64,000 nucleotides of DNA from positions 62,001-126,000 of the forward strand of contig CANXME010002673.1 of NCBI GenBank assembly GCA_948144175.1, read 5' to 3'. Within the stretch, counting starts at the first letter, position 1. Every line of letters starts with the position of its first letter. Below the pieces are notes generated by a model that saw nothing but the letters and a program-made list of their open reading frames with translations, made no database searches and was not told the origin of the DNA. Below, one piece after another: positions 1 to 10,668 of this stretch. The position numbers and the translations under genes were made by a program. The DNA is from Closterium sp. NIES-65 (Eukaryota; Streptophyta; Zygnematophyceae; Desmidiales; Closteriaceae).

Positions 1-1
1 C

Positions 2-3000
2 ATGGACGTCGCTCGTACGTCCATGATGCATGCGGTTGCCCCCCATTTTCTGTGGCCGTTTGCGGTTCGGTACGCGGCGCATCAGCTCAACCTTCACCCC
101 AGGGTCTCCCGGCCGGAGACCTCCCCAGCTCTGCTGTGGACGGGGAAGGTCGGCGATGCGTTTGCGTTCCGTGTCTGGGGATCTCGGGCGTTTGTCCGCG
201 ACTTGTCTGCGGACAAGCTCTCCCCTCGTGCTGCTCCCTGTGTCTTCCTAGGCTTCCCCCCTGACGCCCCAGGGTGGCAGTTTTACCACCCCTCCTCTCG
301 TCGGGTTCTGTCCTCCCAGGACGTCACGTTCGACGAGTCCGTCCCCTTCTACTGCCTCTTCCCCTACCGCACTCCTTCCCTCCCCCCGCCACCGCACTTC
401 CTTGTGCCAGGTCCCCCCCCGGTAGACCCCCTTCCCCCTCAGGGTCCTGCCCCTTCAGCTGTGTCCCAGGTAGATGCAGTCGAGCCGGTCGAGGTTGCTC
501 GTGACTCAGGTACTTCTGGGGGTGCTGAGCCTGGGGGTGCTGAGCCTGGGGGTGCTGACTCTGGGGGTGCTGAGTCTGGGGGTGCTGAGCCCGGGGGTGC
601 TGAGCCTGGGGGTGCTGCCTCTGGGGGTTCTGAGCCTGGGGGTGCTGAGCCTAGGGGTGCTGACTCTGGGGGTGCTGCGCGCGTGGGTGCTGAGCCTGGG
701 GGTGCTGAGCCTGGGGGTGCTGCGTCTGGAGCTGCTGAGCCTGGAGGTGTGGAGCCTGCAGCCACTAGACCTCCCCTTGTGGCGTTAGGCGGTGCTGGGC
801 GTTGAGGTTCTCCGGGTGTTTCATCTCGGCGGGAGCCACTCTCTCCACAGGAGCTGCGTGAGTGGTTTGCTCGCCGCTGGAGGCGTACTGCTGGAGCTGG
901 CGCTTCTTCGGCCGCTGAGGGTGCTGGTGCCGCCGGTCCCGGAGCTGCTGGGCCTGCTGGTCCGCCTGGAGCTGGAGCTGCTGAGGGTGTTGGTTCTGAG
1001 ACTACTACTGTCCGTCCTGGTGGTGGTCTTGCTGCGGGTGCTTCTGGTGCTACTGGAGGTCCTGCCGCTGGAGGTGCTGTTGGCGCTGGTGCTGCCGGAG
1101 GTGCTGAGGGTGCTGGTGCTGTCCCTGCTGTGTCTGGTGCCGCCGCGCGGCCTCGGCCGTACTTCGTTCCGCTCCTGTAGCAGGTTCTTGGTCCTTCTCC
1201 TCCTGTAGAGTGTCCACCGCCTATCCTGTCACAGTCACAGTTAGAGCCTGCCTCCCCACTGCCTGCTCCCTCTCCTTACACTGGTCCTATAGGAGGTCTT
1301 ACTGAGCGTCGTGACCCTGCGTCTCGTCCCGCGTCGCCTATCCGTACTGCTCGCGCTAGTGGTCGTGGTTCGCGTCAGCGTCCTCCTCCTGTCCCTGGCA
1401 CGCACCGGATGTCTCTGCGTCCCTCCACTGCTCCTCTGCGTGCCCCTTTGCCTTCTCCTCCTGAGTCCTCTCTTCCTGCGCTTGCCGACCCGGCGTCGGA
1501 CTCCCTTCGTGCTGCCAGTCCTACTGTCACGTGTCTCCTTGCTACTGTCGTCACTGACCCCTCTTTTGAGTCCACTGCTGCGTCTGCTCTTGTTGCTGAG
1601 CTCGTCGACTTTGCTGCTCGCTGTCGTCTGGACTACGGTGCTAGTCTTGTTGCTGAGTCTGCATCTGTCTGTCCTCCGTCCGTCGGGGGTGAGTGTGCTC
1701 TTGGCAAGGACGTCCTTGAGGACAGGCAGGAGGAGTTTCAGTGTCTGGCTGCTGCTTCACCTCATCTCGCGTCTATACTGCTTGCCCCTGAGGGAGACCC
1801 GGATGCACTAGACATCCCGACTCCGCGCTCTTACGCGGAGGCCGTAGAGGGTCCCTACTCCTCTCAGTGGCAGGCAGCTATGGATGCAGAGATGGCTTCC
1901 TGGAAGTCCACAGGCACCTACGTTGACGCGGTTCCCCCTCCTGGGGCGAACATCGTCAGTGGGATGTGGATCTTCAGGGTGAAGCGGCCGCCGGGCTCTC
2001 CACTTGTCTTCAAGGCGCGGTACGTGGCTCGTGGCTTCAGTCAGCGGCAGGGAGTTGACTACTTTCAGACCTTCTCTCCCACCCCGAAGATGACCACTCT
2101 TCGGGTGCTGCTGCACATAGCCGCTCAGCGCGACTACGAGCTCCACTCTCTTGACTTCAGCACTGCTTTCTTGCAGGGTAGCCTGCACGAGGAGATCTGG
2201 CTGCGCCGTCCACCTGGCTTCACTGGGACTTTCCCTCCTGGCACCCAGTGGAGCCTCTGACGGCCAGTCTACGGTCTCCGCCAGGCACCGCGTGAGTGGC
2301 ACGACACACTGAGGACTACGCTTGCGGCTCTTGGGTTTGCTCCCTCTACTGCTGACCCGTCGTTGTTTCTGCGCACCGACACTTCTCTGCCGCCGTTCTA
2401 CATCCTCGTGTACGTCGACGACTTGGTCTTTGCCACAGCGGACACTGCTGGACTCGCCTACGTGAAGTCCGAGCTGCAGAAGAGACACACGTGCACAGAC
2501 CTGGGTGAACTGCGCAGCTACCTTGGCTTGCAGATCACTCGGGACAGAGCACGCCGCACCATTACCTTGACTCAGTCACACATGGTGCAGCAGGTCCTTC
2601 AGCGCTTCGGCTTCACGTACTCCTCGCCTCAGGCCACTCCTCTGCCTACTCGCCACTCGCTCTCAGCTCTGCCTTCGGATGAGTCCGTAGAGTCGAGTGG
2701 CCCGTACCCAGAGCTTGTTGGCTGCCTCATGTACCTGATGACCTGCACACGACCTGACCTTGCATACCCTCTTAGCATCTTGGCACGCTATGTTGCTCCT
2801 GGGAGACACCGACCAGAGCACATGGCTGCAGCGAAGAGGGTGTTGCGCTACTTGTGCAGTACGTCGGGCATGGGGCTAGTGCTTGGAGGGCGGAGTCGAG
2901 TGGTCCTCACTGGGCACGCGGACGCTTCTTGGGCTGACGACCAGGCTACTCAGCGGTCGTCACAGGGTTACACCTTCAGTCTTGGTTCCGGCTCTGTTTC

Positions 3001-3394
3001 GTGGCGGGCTACTCGCTCGTCTTCTGTTCTCGGCTCCAGCTGTGAGGCTGAGATCTACGCCGGGGCCATGGCTGCTCAGGAGCTTCGCTGGCTCACCTAC
3101 CTGCTGACTGACCTTGGAAAGCCGCCTCGTTCTCCTCCAGTGCTGTACGTAGACAACAAGGCCATGCTGGCCTTGTGTCGAGAGCAGCGCCTGGAGCACA
3201 GAACGAAGCACATTGCTCTCCGCTACTTTCTTGCTCGTGAGCTGCAGCAGCGTGGTCAGTTGCGACTTGCGTACGTGGCCTCTGAGGCCAACACTGCTGA
3301 TGTTTTCACCAAGGCACTTCCGCCTTGTGATCATCAGCGCTTTCGCACTCAGCTCGGACTTGTCCCAGTCTTGCCTCACTTGCTCACCTCTTGA
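2..3394 (+). pseudogene. Copia-1a pol polyprotein, 5' truncated by window edge, three in-frame stops
   Basis: This is the 3' half of a Ty1/Copia pol reading frame (end of integrase, linker, reverse transcriptase, RNase H). One frame runs through the whole stretch. It begins with the integrase C-terminal region (AVRYAAHQLNLHP, FVRDLSADKLSPRA), then a Gly/Ala/Glu/Pro-rich linker. The RT follows with WKSTGTYVDAV, WIFRVKR, VARGFSQRQGVDY and the catalytic YVDD at 2411-2422. RNase H has DASWADD (Asp at 2921), SCEAEIYAGA, YVDNKAM and TADVFTKAL, and the frame ends at 3392-3394. Three stops break it: TGA 803-805, TAG 1178-1180 and TGA 2258-2260. No frameshift is needed between the pieces. All three stops can come from single C-to-T changes, so the copy is recently dead rather than ancient. 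It is closely related to the copy at 61.9-64.0 kb. Confidence 0.9.
511..1135 (+). repeat. Coding minisatellite in the Copia-1a integrase-RT linker
   Basis: A 15-bp unit (consensus GGTGCTGAGCCTGGG) is repeated about 16 times from 511 to 755 and encodes GGAEP-type pentapeptides. A looser Gly-Ala-rich continuation runs to about 1135. The unit length is a multiple of three, so copy-number change keeps the pol frame. The related element at 44.2-44.6 kb has a comparable but different linker repeat on the other strand. Confidence 0.8.
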
Positions 3395-3610
3395 CCTTAC
3401 TTGTACTCTTGCATATATATATACCTCCTCTTGCTTGTTTAGACTTATATATATATATATGTCTCCTCCTGCATGTGAACTGGCCTTGTGGCCTTGACCT
3501 TGTGCTCAGACTGTGTGGTGACGTTGTGATCCACCCTGAGCTTGCTTTGCTTTGCTTTGCTTGACTGGTCTTGTGACCCCTTGTTCTCCCCCACTTTGCC
3601 TATGGGGGTG
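3395..3610 (+). other. Copia-1a 3' untranslated segment and polypurine tract
   Basis: No gene. It contains TATATA-rich stretches (3414-3462), a short TTTGC repeat near 3546, and a purine tract (ATGGGGGTG, 3602-3610) directly before the LTR start. That is the expected position of the plus-strand primer. Confidence 0.6.
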
Positions 3611-3739
3611 TGTCAGAACATTATAGCTTATGCTTTTGTGTAGGCTATAGTGGGGTATCCCATAGGGGGTACAACCCAATTAGGGTTAGTACTTGTACCC
3701 ACTTCATTCATAGTTCATTCATTCGCGTTCACTTCTTCA
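3611..3739 (+). repeat. Copia-1a 3' LTR, about 129 bp
   Basis: It starts TGTCAGAACA right after the polypurine tract and ends ...CTTCTTCA, so it has TG...CA termini. The same sequence occurs on the minus strand at 61772-61905 next to the related pol. Homology between the two copies stops near the proposed end. LTRs this short are unusual but occur in small Copia elements. The exact 3' end is inferred from where homology is lost. Confidence 0.65.
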
Positions 3740-4392
3740 CATTGACCCCGCACAATTCGGGCAATTCGCGTGTCGTCTCTCCTCGTCCACCGATATTTTC
3801 GGACGCAAAACTCCATTTGCGCCTGGCGAGTTCCCCAGCTGACTTTTTCTCCACAGTTGCTCCGAAATTGTCGCCCACAGTGACGCACGTCCGTTGTCGC
3901 CAGCTGCCGAAACACATTCCGCGAGTCATGCGCGCAAAATGACGACGAGCCACCGTCGTAAATTGCCACATTAGACGAACTCCGAAATTCTCGCGCAGCT
4001 GTTGACCCAGGTCCGACGACGTCAACTGCCACACACGTTGACGACTCCGCGAATTTCGTGCAGGTGCCGACGCAGGTCCGCTGACGCCAGCTGCCACACA
4101 AAACTTCCGAAATCGTCGATAAATCGCTGCGGAAATTACTCACATAAACGTCGCGACAGCTACAGCTGCCCATTGCCCGGGGGGAGGGAGGCCACGGTCG
4201 ATCGCGACCGTTCGAGGTAAGGATCTGGCGGTGCCGAAGGAGTACCCGTAAAACCATGGCCGCGAGGAGCAACTAACTCATTCTCCTGGCCGGCCTACGC
4301 AACTCCTGGACCCCAAGACATCCTTCCTCGTCCCCCCCCCCCCCCCCCCAAGGAGTACTACACTCTAAAAAGTGGGGTAGGCTAAGAAAGTA
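3740..4392. other. Intergenic stretch, imperfect GC-rich repeats, no gene
   Basis: No convincing coding region. About 3890-4115 holds three to four imperfect copies of a roughly 60-70-bp motif containing CAGCTGCC and CGACGCAGGTCCG. A run of about 18 C lies near 4332-4349. Confidence 0.5.
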
Positions 4393-4847
4393 GCTCTGAT
4401 ACCAGGTGTTATGAATGAACTTGCAGAGTGCGCAGTAAAACGAATAACGAGAATGACTGATTACTGAATTACTGAATGACTGAATTCCGATACAATGAGA
4501 AAGGCACGACTAAATAGGGGAAGTCCTAGCTAGGCGGAGAGGTTGGGCGAGGATGGCTCGGTGATGGTTGCGATTGGAGCGGAGGCGACTCGGGAGTGGT
4601 TTGGTGCGACGAAATAGGAAGGACAGGTTCGTCGCGTGACTCTCGGGATGGCCTCGCTAACGAGTGCCTCAGTAAGGATTCTGTAAATCCTTACAGTTGG
4701 AGCCTTTTGGTGGTTACCCGGTTTGTGGTTGGGGGTCAGACGCAAACCAAAGTTCAGTGTTGGCGGACTTGCGCGGATAGTCTCTTCCCCCTTCGTCAGT
4801 TGTGACGGGCCTAATGGGAGTTGGGAAATTGATTCTTGACCAGGCAG
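4393..4847 (-). repeat. Relic LTR end with initiator-Met tRNA primer-binding site
   Basis: Reading the minus strand, TGGTATCAGAGC (complement of 4393-4404) is the classic plant retroelement primer site complementary to initiator Met tRNA. It is preceded by a segment ending ...CATAACA (plus-strand TGTTATG at 4407), which fits an LTR terminus separated from the site by two bases. The LTR would extend rightward to somewhere before the MITE at 4851. The internal region to the left is not recognisable. Confidence 0.5.
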
Positions 4848-4850
4848 TTA

Positions 4851-5104
4851 GGGCGTATCCCTGGGTGGTGGCAGGGCCACTGTAGAATGAGCCTGCCACG
4901 AACACATAAAACGCCAGGTTGGTGTCAGGAAATTTGGCGCGCGAATACAGGTGCGTGATTGGGCAATGCCCCAAAAATGTCACTTCAATGCCACCAAATA
5001 CGAGTCGCGCGCGCCTCGGTAAAAATGTTGGTGGCATGCGGTTTTCCCGCATCCCACCAACTCTGCCATCTACAGTGGCCCTGCCACCACCCAGGGATAC
5101 GCCC
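4851..5104. mobile_element. MITE with perfect 36-bp terminal inverted repeats and TTA target duplication
   Basis: Bases 4851-4886 (starting GGGCGTATCCC) are an exact reverse complement of 5069-5104. The element is flanked by TTA at 4848-4850 and 5105-5107. A three-base TTA/TAA duplication is the signature of PIF/Harbinger superfamily elements, so this is probably a Tourist-like MITE. At 254 bp it has no coding capacity. Perfect inverted repeats suggest recent insertion. Confidence 0.8.
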
Positions 5105-5145
5105 TTAGTGAACCACGAAGCTTGTGACTGTCGAACCAGCTCACT

Positions 5146-5221
5146 CATATTCCAAGCGAAAGAGTAGCTTAGCAACCACCGCTCGTATTCCATGCAAAGG
5201 AGTAGCTTAGCAACCACCGCC
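5146..5221. repeat. Tandem 38-bp duplication
   Basis: Two adjacent 38-bp copies (5146-5183 and 5184-5221), each ending AGCAACCACCGC plus one base, with few differences. No coding role is seen. Confidence 0.75.
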
Positions 5222-5881
5222 ACAGCGCACCGTTATCATGAGATCGTTAGTTCTTCTGACGATAATCAAGACTGGGGCCGTAGCACAGTTTAGCCGAAGT
5301 CGTAACGTCGCTCCCGTGCCAGCCCTTCAAGTTCAGCACGCCGCCCAGTATTTATCTCTCCCGCACTTCGGCTCTTCCGCCAGACCTATGGCAGTTCCCC
5401 TTTAGTGCGCATTTCGCCGCGATGGCGCACTCAGATCGCCGTCTAGGGTTAACAGGCGTGTCGCATCCCGCACGTCGCGTGCCGTCGTTTTCTCGTCCAA
5501 GCAACCGCTAGCCGTCCTATGTCGCTGCCAATCGCAGCAACGGGTATCATCGCGACAACCGGGTCCTGCGCCTAGGCGGCCCATGCGGGCAGCAGCGGCG
5601 GCAGCAGAGGGGATGGGATGGGGAGGCGCGGCTGTCGACGGAGGAGGCGCAGGTCCTGAGTAGGCATACATGACATTCTCTAGATGATTCACGACCGCCT
5701 AGGTCTCTCGCGACATTCGTAAATCTTGTAACATTCTGGACTCTAGTGACATCGCACGCTTCGCTCACCTCCCTTCTGTCCGCGTTTCAACTTTCCTCTC
5801 CCCCCCCCCCCCCCTCCCCCTCCCCATTTCCCTCCCGCTTACTCTGCCTCCCAACAATCTCCGTGCGCCTGCTGCGTGCAG
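5222..5881. other. No gene seen; pyrimidine tract leads to exon
   Basis: This stretch has no convincing open frame. It ends in a C/T-rich tract (about 5796-5850) followed by ...GCGTGCAG, a good splice acceptor for the exon starting at 5882. Confidence 0.4.
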
Positions 5882-6426
5882 ATCCGCTTGGAGGTGATGA
5901 TTGAGGACCCGCGCGAGGTGGAGCGGCGGCGGCAGATGGGCATCGAGAATGAAATCGGGTGCTCCTACAACGAGATCGTCGATGCATTCCGCGAGGTAAA
6001 AAGGAGAGGGGAAGAAGGAGAGCTTGCTATAGCATGGGAAGAGGGTGGATGAGAGGTGGGGATAGGGAGAGGGCGGAGAAAGTGAGGTTGCGGGGGTTGG
6101 TTGGTGAGGAATGTGTGAAGGGGATACGTGGCGAAGAGGGACGTTTTCAACACTCGTATTTTGCTCGTCAAAGTTGCAAATCTTCGTCGTGCTCCACCTC
6201 TCTTGCTCCCGTCCGTCCTTGGGCGCTCAGGTGTGCACACCGTGCGTCGAGCCCCACCCTTAGCCCTTCTTGCCCTGCATAATCTTTCCCCCTCAGTGCC
6301 CTCCCCAACCTTTCCCCCTCTAGTCCCCCCCTCCCTTTCCCCTCTCCCCTCCCTTCCTCAACCCCCACCTGCCCCTGCAGACTGCAGCGGTGCAAGTACA
6401 GCATGCTGCAGCGCAAGCTAGTTTAG
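5882..6426 (+). CDS. Possible orphan host exon(s), unknown protein, 3' end of a gene
   Basis: Bases 5882-5995 sit between a strong acceptor (TGCGTGCAG) and a donor (GAG|GTAAAA). They read as 38 codons with protein-like composition, including EVERRRQMGIENEIG and SYNEIVDAF. After an intron, CGG at 6388 follows CTGCAG and reads RCKYSMLQRKLV then TAG (6424-6426) in the matching phase, which could be the C-terminus. I do not recognise the family. No upstream exon was found; it may lie left of inserted repeats or be gone. The stretch may be a real terminal part of a host gene, a captured exon inside a transposon, or chance. The first exon is fairly convincing; the last is weak. Confidence 0.4.
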
Positions 6427-7283
6427 GGACATCTCGATAACCCTCCCCTTCCCCCTCACTGCCCTCCCCGCCCTCGTCTCCATACCCGTTCCCCTCTGTG
6501 TTCCCCTTCCCCACCCCCCACGTGTGCGATGACCCGCAGTCCGTTTGGTGCTTGTTTTGAGACAGCTATGAACATTTCCCTTTTTGCCCTCCCCTACGCT
6601 GCTCCCTCACCTCTCTCCCCCGCCTTCCCCTCCACCCCTCTCCCCCACCCTTCTCTCCCTACCCCTCTCCCCCACCCTTCTCTCCCTACCCTTCTCCCCC
6701 ACCCTGTCATTTCTCCCCACTCTGTCATTTCTCCCCACCCTGTCATTTCTCCCCACCCTGTCATTTCTCCCCACCCTGTCATTTCTCCCCACCCTGTCAT
6801 TTCTCCCCACCCTGTCATTTCTCCCCACCCTGTCATTTCTCCCCACCTTATCATTTCTCCCCACTCTGTCATTTCTCCCCACCCTGTCATTTCTCCCCAC
6901 CCTGTCATTTCTCCCCACCCTGTCATTTCTCCCCACCCTTTCATTTCTCCCCACCCTGCTACCCTGCTATTTCTCCCCTCCTTGTCATTCCCTCACCCCC
7001 CCCCCCCCCCCCCCTGTCATTTCTCCCCTCCCTGCTCCTCTCTTTCCTTCCCCCCTGCTAACCTTGTGTTTACGCCCGGCTCAGTCTTTCTTTTCCCCTT
7101 CTTACCCTTAGTTCCTCCCTCCTCACTCTTTTCTTTTCCCCATGCTCTTTCTCTCACCATCCTTGTCCCTATGCCACTCGTTATCTCACAATCTGTTTAT
7201 GCTCCCCTGTCTGCTCATTCACACCTTCCCTCTCCCTTAAGTGGTGCAGGTTGTCGAGCATGAAGCACCCAAGATGACAATTA
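6427..7283. repeat. Pyrimidine-rich tract with 18-bp minisatellite
   Basis: About 850 bp are strongly C/T-biased on the plus strand. Within it, 6703-6954 is a tandem array of 14 copies of an 18-bp unit (CCTGTCATTTCTCCCCAC). The unit is a multiple of three, which explains the long repetitive open frames on both strands here. I do not regard those frames as genes. Confidence 0.85.
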
Positions 7284-7496
7284 CCGTCACCCCCCGGATA
7301 TATCCCCATGGGGGGCTATAATATAACATGTTTTTTTTAGGGGGTGGGCTTATAATATAGTAAATTTATAAGCGCCGGCGTTTATAATTTGTCAAATTTG
7401 AAAATTGTTTTTAAATATACCAAATCGAAGCATTCTCAAAGGCGGATTCACCTGGGTCGAGAACGTTCGAAACTGTGCATGCATTGCGCGTGAAAC

Positions 7497-7569
7497 GGCC
7501 AACAAGGCGTGGCTTCACGCTTTCCACGCCTTGTTGGCCAGGCCAGGTTCATCGAACGTGAACCTGGCC
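7497..7569. repeat. Two adjacent perfect hairpins inside the pogo-like element
   Basis: At 7497-7538 a stem of about 16 bp begins GGCCAACAAGGCGTGG and is closed by its exact complement after a short loop. Immediately after, at 7541-7569, an 11-bp stem GGCCAGGTTCA is closed by TGAACCTGGCC. Both lie in the left part of the transposon, outside the transposase remnants. Confidence 0.7.
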
Positions 7570-8399
7570 CATGCCAGTGCACACGTACCTCGCATCACAG
7601 CGGCCCAATCAGGGTTGCATGCGATCGTGGGCACGTCGTGGTTCAGCCACGGTGTGCCCATCAACAGCAAAATTCCCCGCCACCGAGGCAAGGAGCTGCC
7701 CAGCTCAGCTCCTCTGCGGGGAATCTTGACTGGGGCCACCCTTTTCCCGCAGAGGAGGCCGGGCCGCGAAAATGAAGGGGTCTCGGGCGAGGGCTTCATA
7801 CAGCCCTCATTCTCGACTTTTGCCTTCAGTTTCTTTGTTTGTTTGGCCTGCCGTGGCCATGGCGGGCCTTCCAGGCACGCATTTCTTGTTCCGCCGCCAT
7901 CCTGCTGCCAGAGAAAACACCCGCCGAGACACCTGTGACTACTCTCAATGGCAGTCGCGCCCTGCGCCCGTCCCTCCGTGTCAACCAGTAGCTCCTCCCG
8001 TTCCTCCCACTCCTCCAACTCCTCCTGCACCTCCCGCTCCCCCGGCGCCTCCGGTTCCTCCAGCTCCTCCGTCCCCTCCTGACCCGCCTGTGTTTGGTGC
8101 TCCACGTCATGGGGTCCTGCAGCTTCTCCTCCCTCCTGGCTACTCGGCGTTTGACGCGTACCTGTCCGAGCCCGACCGCGCCGGTGGCGCATCGCCTTCC
8201 TCCGCACCGTCACCACGCTGGGGAGCCCCGGCTGATTGCCCGTTGGACGAATCCGCGACTGGTGCGGAGGATGACGTGGAGTTTTGGGCTGCCGACGGTC
8301 TTCCAGAGCACCTGCCTATTCCCACCTTCCCCCCCCCCAATAAGAAACGGCCCCACCCTTCTCGCGAGAATCGCGATGCCCGTCCTCCCTCCCCCAGGC

Positions 8400-9075
8400 A
8401 CAAGCCTTCAAGTCACAAGCGGCACTCTTACACATCGCAGGAGAAACTGCAGTGGATTCTCAAGCTTGAGTCCGGGCAGATGAGCGTGCGGCAGATGTCT
8501 TGGATTCGTACCGCGGGCACCTGACTGCGGAGGTGAAGAAGAAGTTCGGGGAGCTGAACATCGTCCCTGCCGTTATCCCAGCTGGCTGCACCTCGGAGAT
8601 TCAACCTCTAGACGTCGCGGTGAATCGCTCCTTCAAGGCATCCGTTCGCCAGCTCTACCATTAGTGGTTCGAGAGCGAGGGGGTCGACACCTTGACAAAG
8701 AAAGGTGAGAGAGGCAGGCCATGCGTGTGCTGCTTTATCAGTTTGTAGCGGTGGCTGACTTTTGATTGTTTAAATTTTATGGCAGGCAACATCAAGAAGC
8801 CACCACCCGAGCTAACGCTCAAGTGGATATCAACGGCTTGGAAGGCCGTGCCCAGGGACTTGATTCAACGGGCTTTCCTCACCTGTGGCATTAGTAACGC
8901 CCTGGATGGGTCCCAGGACAAGATCTGCCTGTAACACAGGCGCGACGAGCTTGAGGGCGACGAAATAGACATCGACGACGACATTGCAGCTGATGGCTTT
9001 TTCTGCAACAACGTAGAAGAACCAGAGTCGGACTCTGAGGCCGACCCGGATGATCCTACCGCAGCTGATGACTAG
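8400..9075 (+). pseudogene. Pogo-like DDE transposase remnant
   Basis: Three parts are visible. First, 8415-8500 reads SYTSQEKLQWILKLESG, resembling the N-terminal helix-turn-helix of pogo/CENP-B-type transposases. Second, 8497-8664 reads DVLDSYRGHLTAEVKKKF then PAGCTSEIQPLDVAVNRSF. The Asp in LDSYRGH and in QPLD match the second and third catalytic acids of DDE_1 (PF03184) proteins. The segment that should carry the first catalytic Asp is missing between these two parts. A TAG follows at 8662-8664. Third, after a GT-AG intron (8703-8785), 8786-8934 reads KWISTAWKAVPRDLIQRAF and CGISNALDGSQD, the usual pogo C-terminal block, ending at TAA. An acidic tail frame continues to about 9075. The protein cannot be an active transposase. 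Confidence 0.8.
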
Positions 9076-9395
9076 ATTACGTAGATCTAGAAATTGCTGT
9101 AGCTTGTGAGACTCGTAGGTAGATTTAGAACTGTAATTAGAAAAAACTGTAGATAAACTGACTTTGTAGTTAATTAGATGAAAGTATAAGTTGTTAATGT
9201 GGTTTGTGAAGCTTGTAGAAAAATAATATTTAAAAAAGTGGTGGTTATAATGTGTAAGGTACAGGTATGCGGCTATAATCCGTACGACTCTAGGGTATGC
9301 GCTTATAATCGAGGAGGGGATATAAGCGCCATATGCCAATTAGAAGCGCCAGGCGCTTATCCTAGGGTGGCGCTTATATCCGGGGGGTGACGGTA

Positions 9396-10663
9396 GTTGA
9401 GCCTAGGATAGTGCGGACCCTCTCCACGTCGAGAATCGTAGAATGATGTTACTTACAACAGAATATACATTCACGTCAGAAACATGATATCCAATAATGA
9501 TGGCATTGGTGATGTACGTTCAGTGAAGATTTCCTTTTTTGGCAACAATGCTTTACATGTGATGTACAGACTACTGCACTAGTATTGTTCTACAAATATC
9601 TCGATGTTCAAAACAGTGTCCCACCACTCCTCTTACCGTATTGTCTCAACTCCTCTATGTACTTTTGCCCCTGCTGCTGCACCCTTGCGCCACCAAACTT
9701 GTGAAGGCACGGCTTCGTCCTGCACATAGCAAGACACTAGAGGAGGTAGCACGCTCACAGGGTGATTCAGGGAGGAGAGACGGGGATACGGGGAGAAAAA
9801 AGGGGAGGCAGGGAGGTGAAGAGATGTGAAGGGAAGGGAAGGGAACGGAAGAGAGGGGAAAGGAATGGAGGTAAGGGAGGAGAGAGGAAGGGAAGTGCAG
9901 GGAGGACAAAGGAAGGGGAGTAAAGGGAAGGGAGGAGGGGAGGGGAATGGAAGCAAAGGGAAGGGAGTGGTAGTGTATTGCGAGGGAGTGAGAAGGTTCT
10001 CAATGAGGGGGAACAGGAAAGTGCGACCTGGGGGATGGGGGAGGAGGGACCTAGGGGGAAGGGGAAGTGCGACCTGGGGGAAAGGGGAGGAGGGGGATTG
10101 GGGGGAAGCAGGGGGGGAAAGAGGGGAAGCAGTGGGGGAAATGAAGGCACGCAAGGGGGGAAAGCTAGAGCAACGGGGAAGAAAAGGGAGAAACGGAGGG
10201 AAGGCGGAAAGGAAGGAAGGGAATGAGGGGTTAGAGGGGGGATCAATAAGGGAAAGGAAGTTGGTACATGAGGGAAAGGAAGGGAGAGAGGAGGACAGGG
10301 GGGAGAGGACAAGGGGGGAGAGCGGAGGACAGAGGGGAGAGGACAAGGTTGAGACGCATGCAGGGAGAAGCGGACATGGAGGAAAGTGGAGACAAGGGAA
10401 GGACAGCCAGTTTCGTCCCTAAAGGCGGCGAGGTGGCGGTGGAGGCGAAGGCGATGAGAGGGCGATGCGTCAAGCAGCGACGAGGAGGCGGCATGGAGGA
10501 AGGGAGGAGCAGACGAAGGGAGGGATCCATGAAGGGATACAAGGAGGAAGAGAAGTTGGGGGGACGGGGGCAAGAGAGTCCAACAGCACCACGTCCGCCT
10601 CTTCTGTGTGACTCTGCCCGCCGCCATCAACCCACAGCACCCCAAGGAAGAGGAGATGGGGTG
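9396..10663. repeat. Non-coding; long purine tract
   Basis: No gene is convincing. Between roughly 9766 and 10340 the plus strand is almost entirely G and A, with simple GGGGAA and GGAAGG repeats, giving long artificial open frames on both strands. 10385-10660 is of mixed composition with no recognisable protein. Confidence 0.7.
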
Positions 10664-10668
10664 AGGAG

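Larger units (their letters stand above)
7284..9393 (+). mobile_element. Pogo-like (Tc1/mariner superfamily) DNA transposon, deletion derivative
   Basis: The ends are 19-bp inverted repeats (CCGTCACCCCCCGGATATA at 7284 and its reverse complement ending 9393), each flanked outside by TA (7282-7283, 9394-9395). TA is the target duplication of the Tc1/mariner/pogo superfamily. Inside are transposase pieces on the plus strand, described in the next entry. The length of 2,110 bp and the missing middle of the transposase make it a nonautonomous deletion derivative that could be mobilised only by a complete relative. Confidence 0.85.

Noticed and set aside
439..765. Minus-strand Pro/Ala/Ser-rich frame opposite the Copia-1a linker
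   Set aside because: Shadow of the coding minisatellite on the plus strand.
6529..7263. Repetitive proteins in the 18-bp minisatellite
   Set aside because: The unit length is a multiple of three, so frames stay open by chance; no start or splice context.
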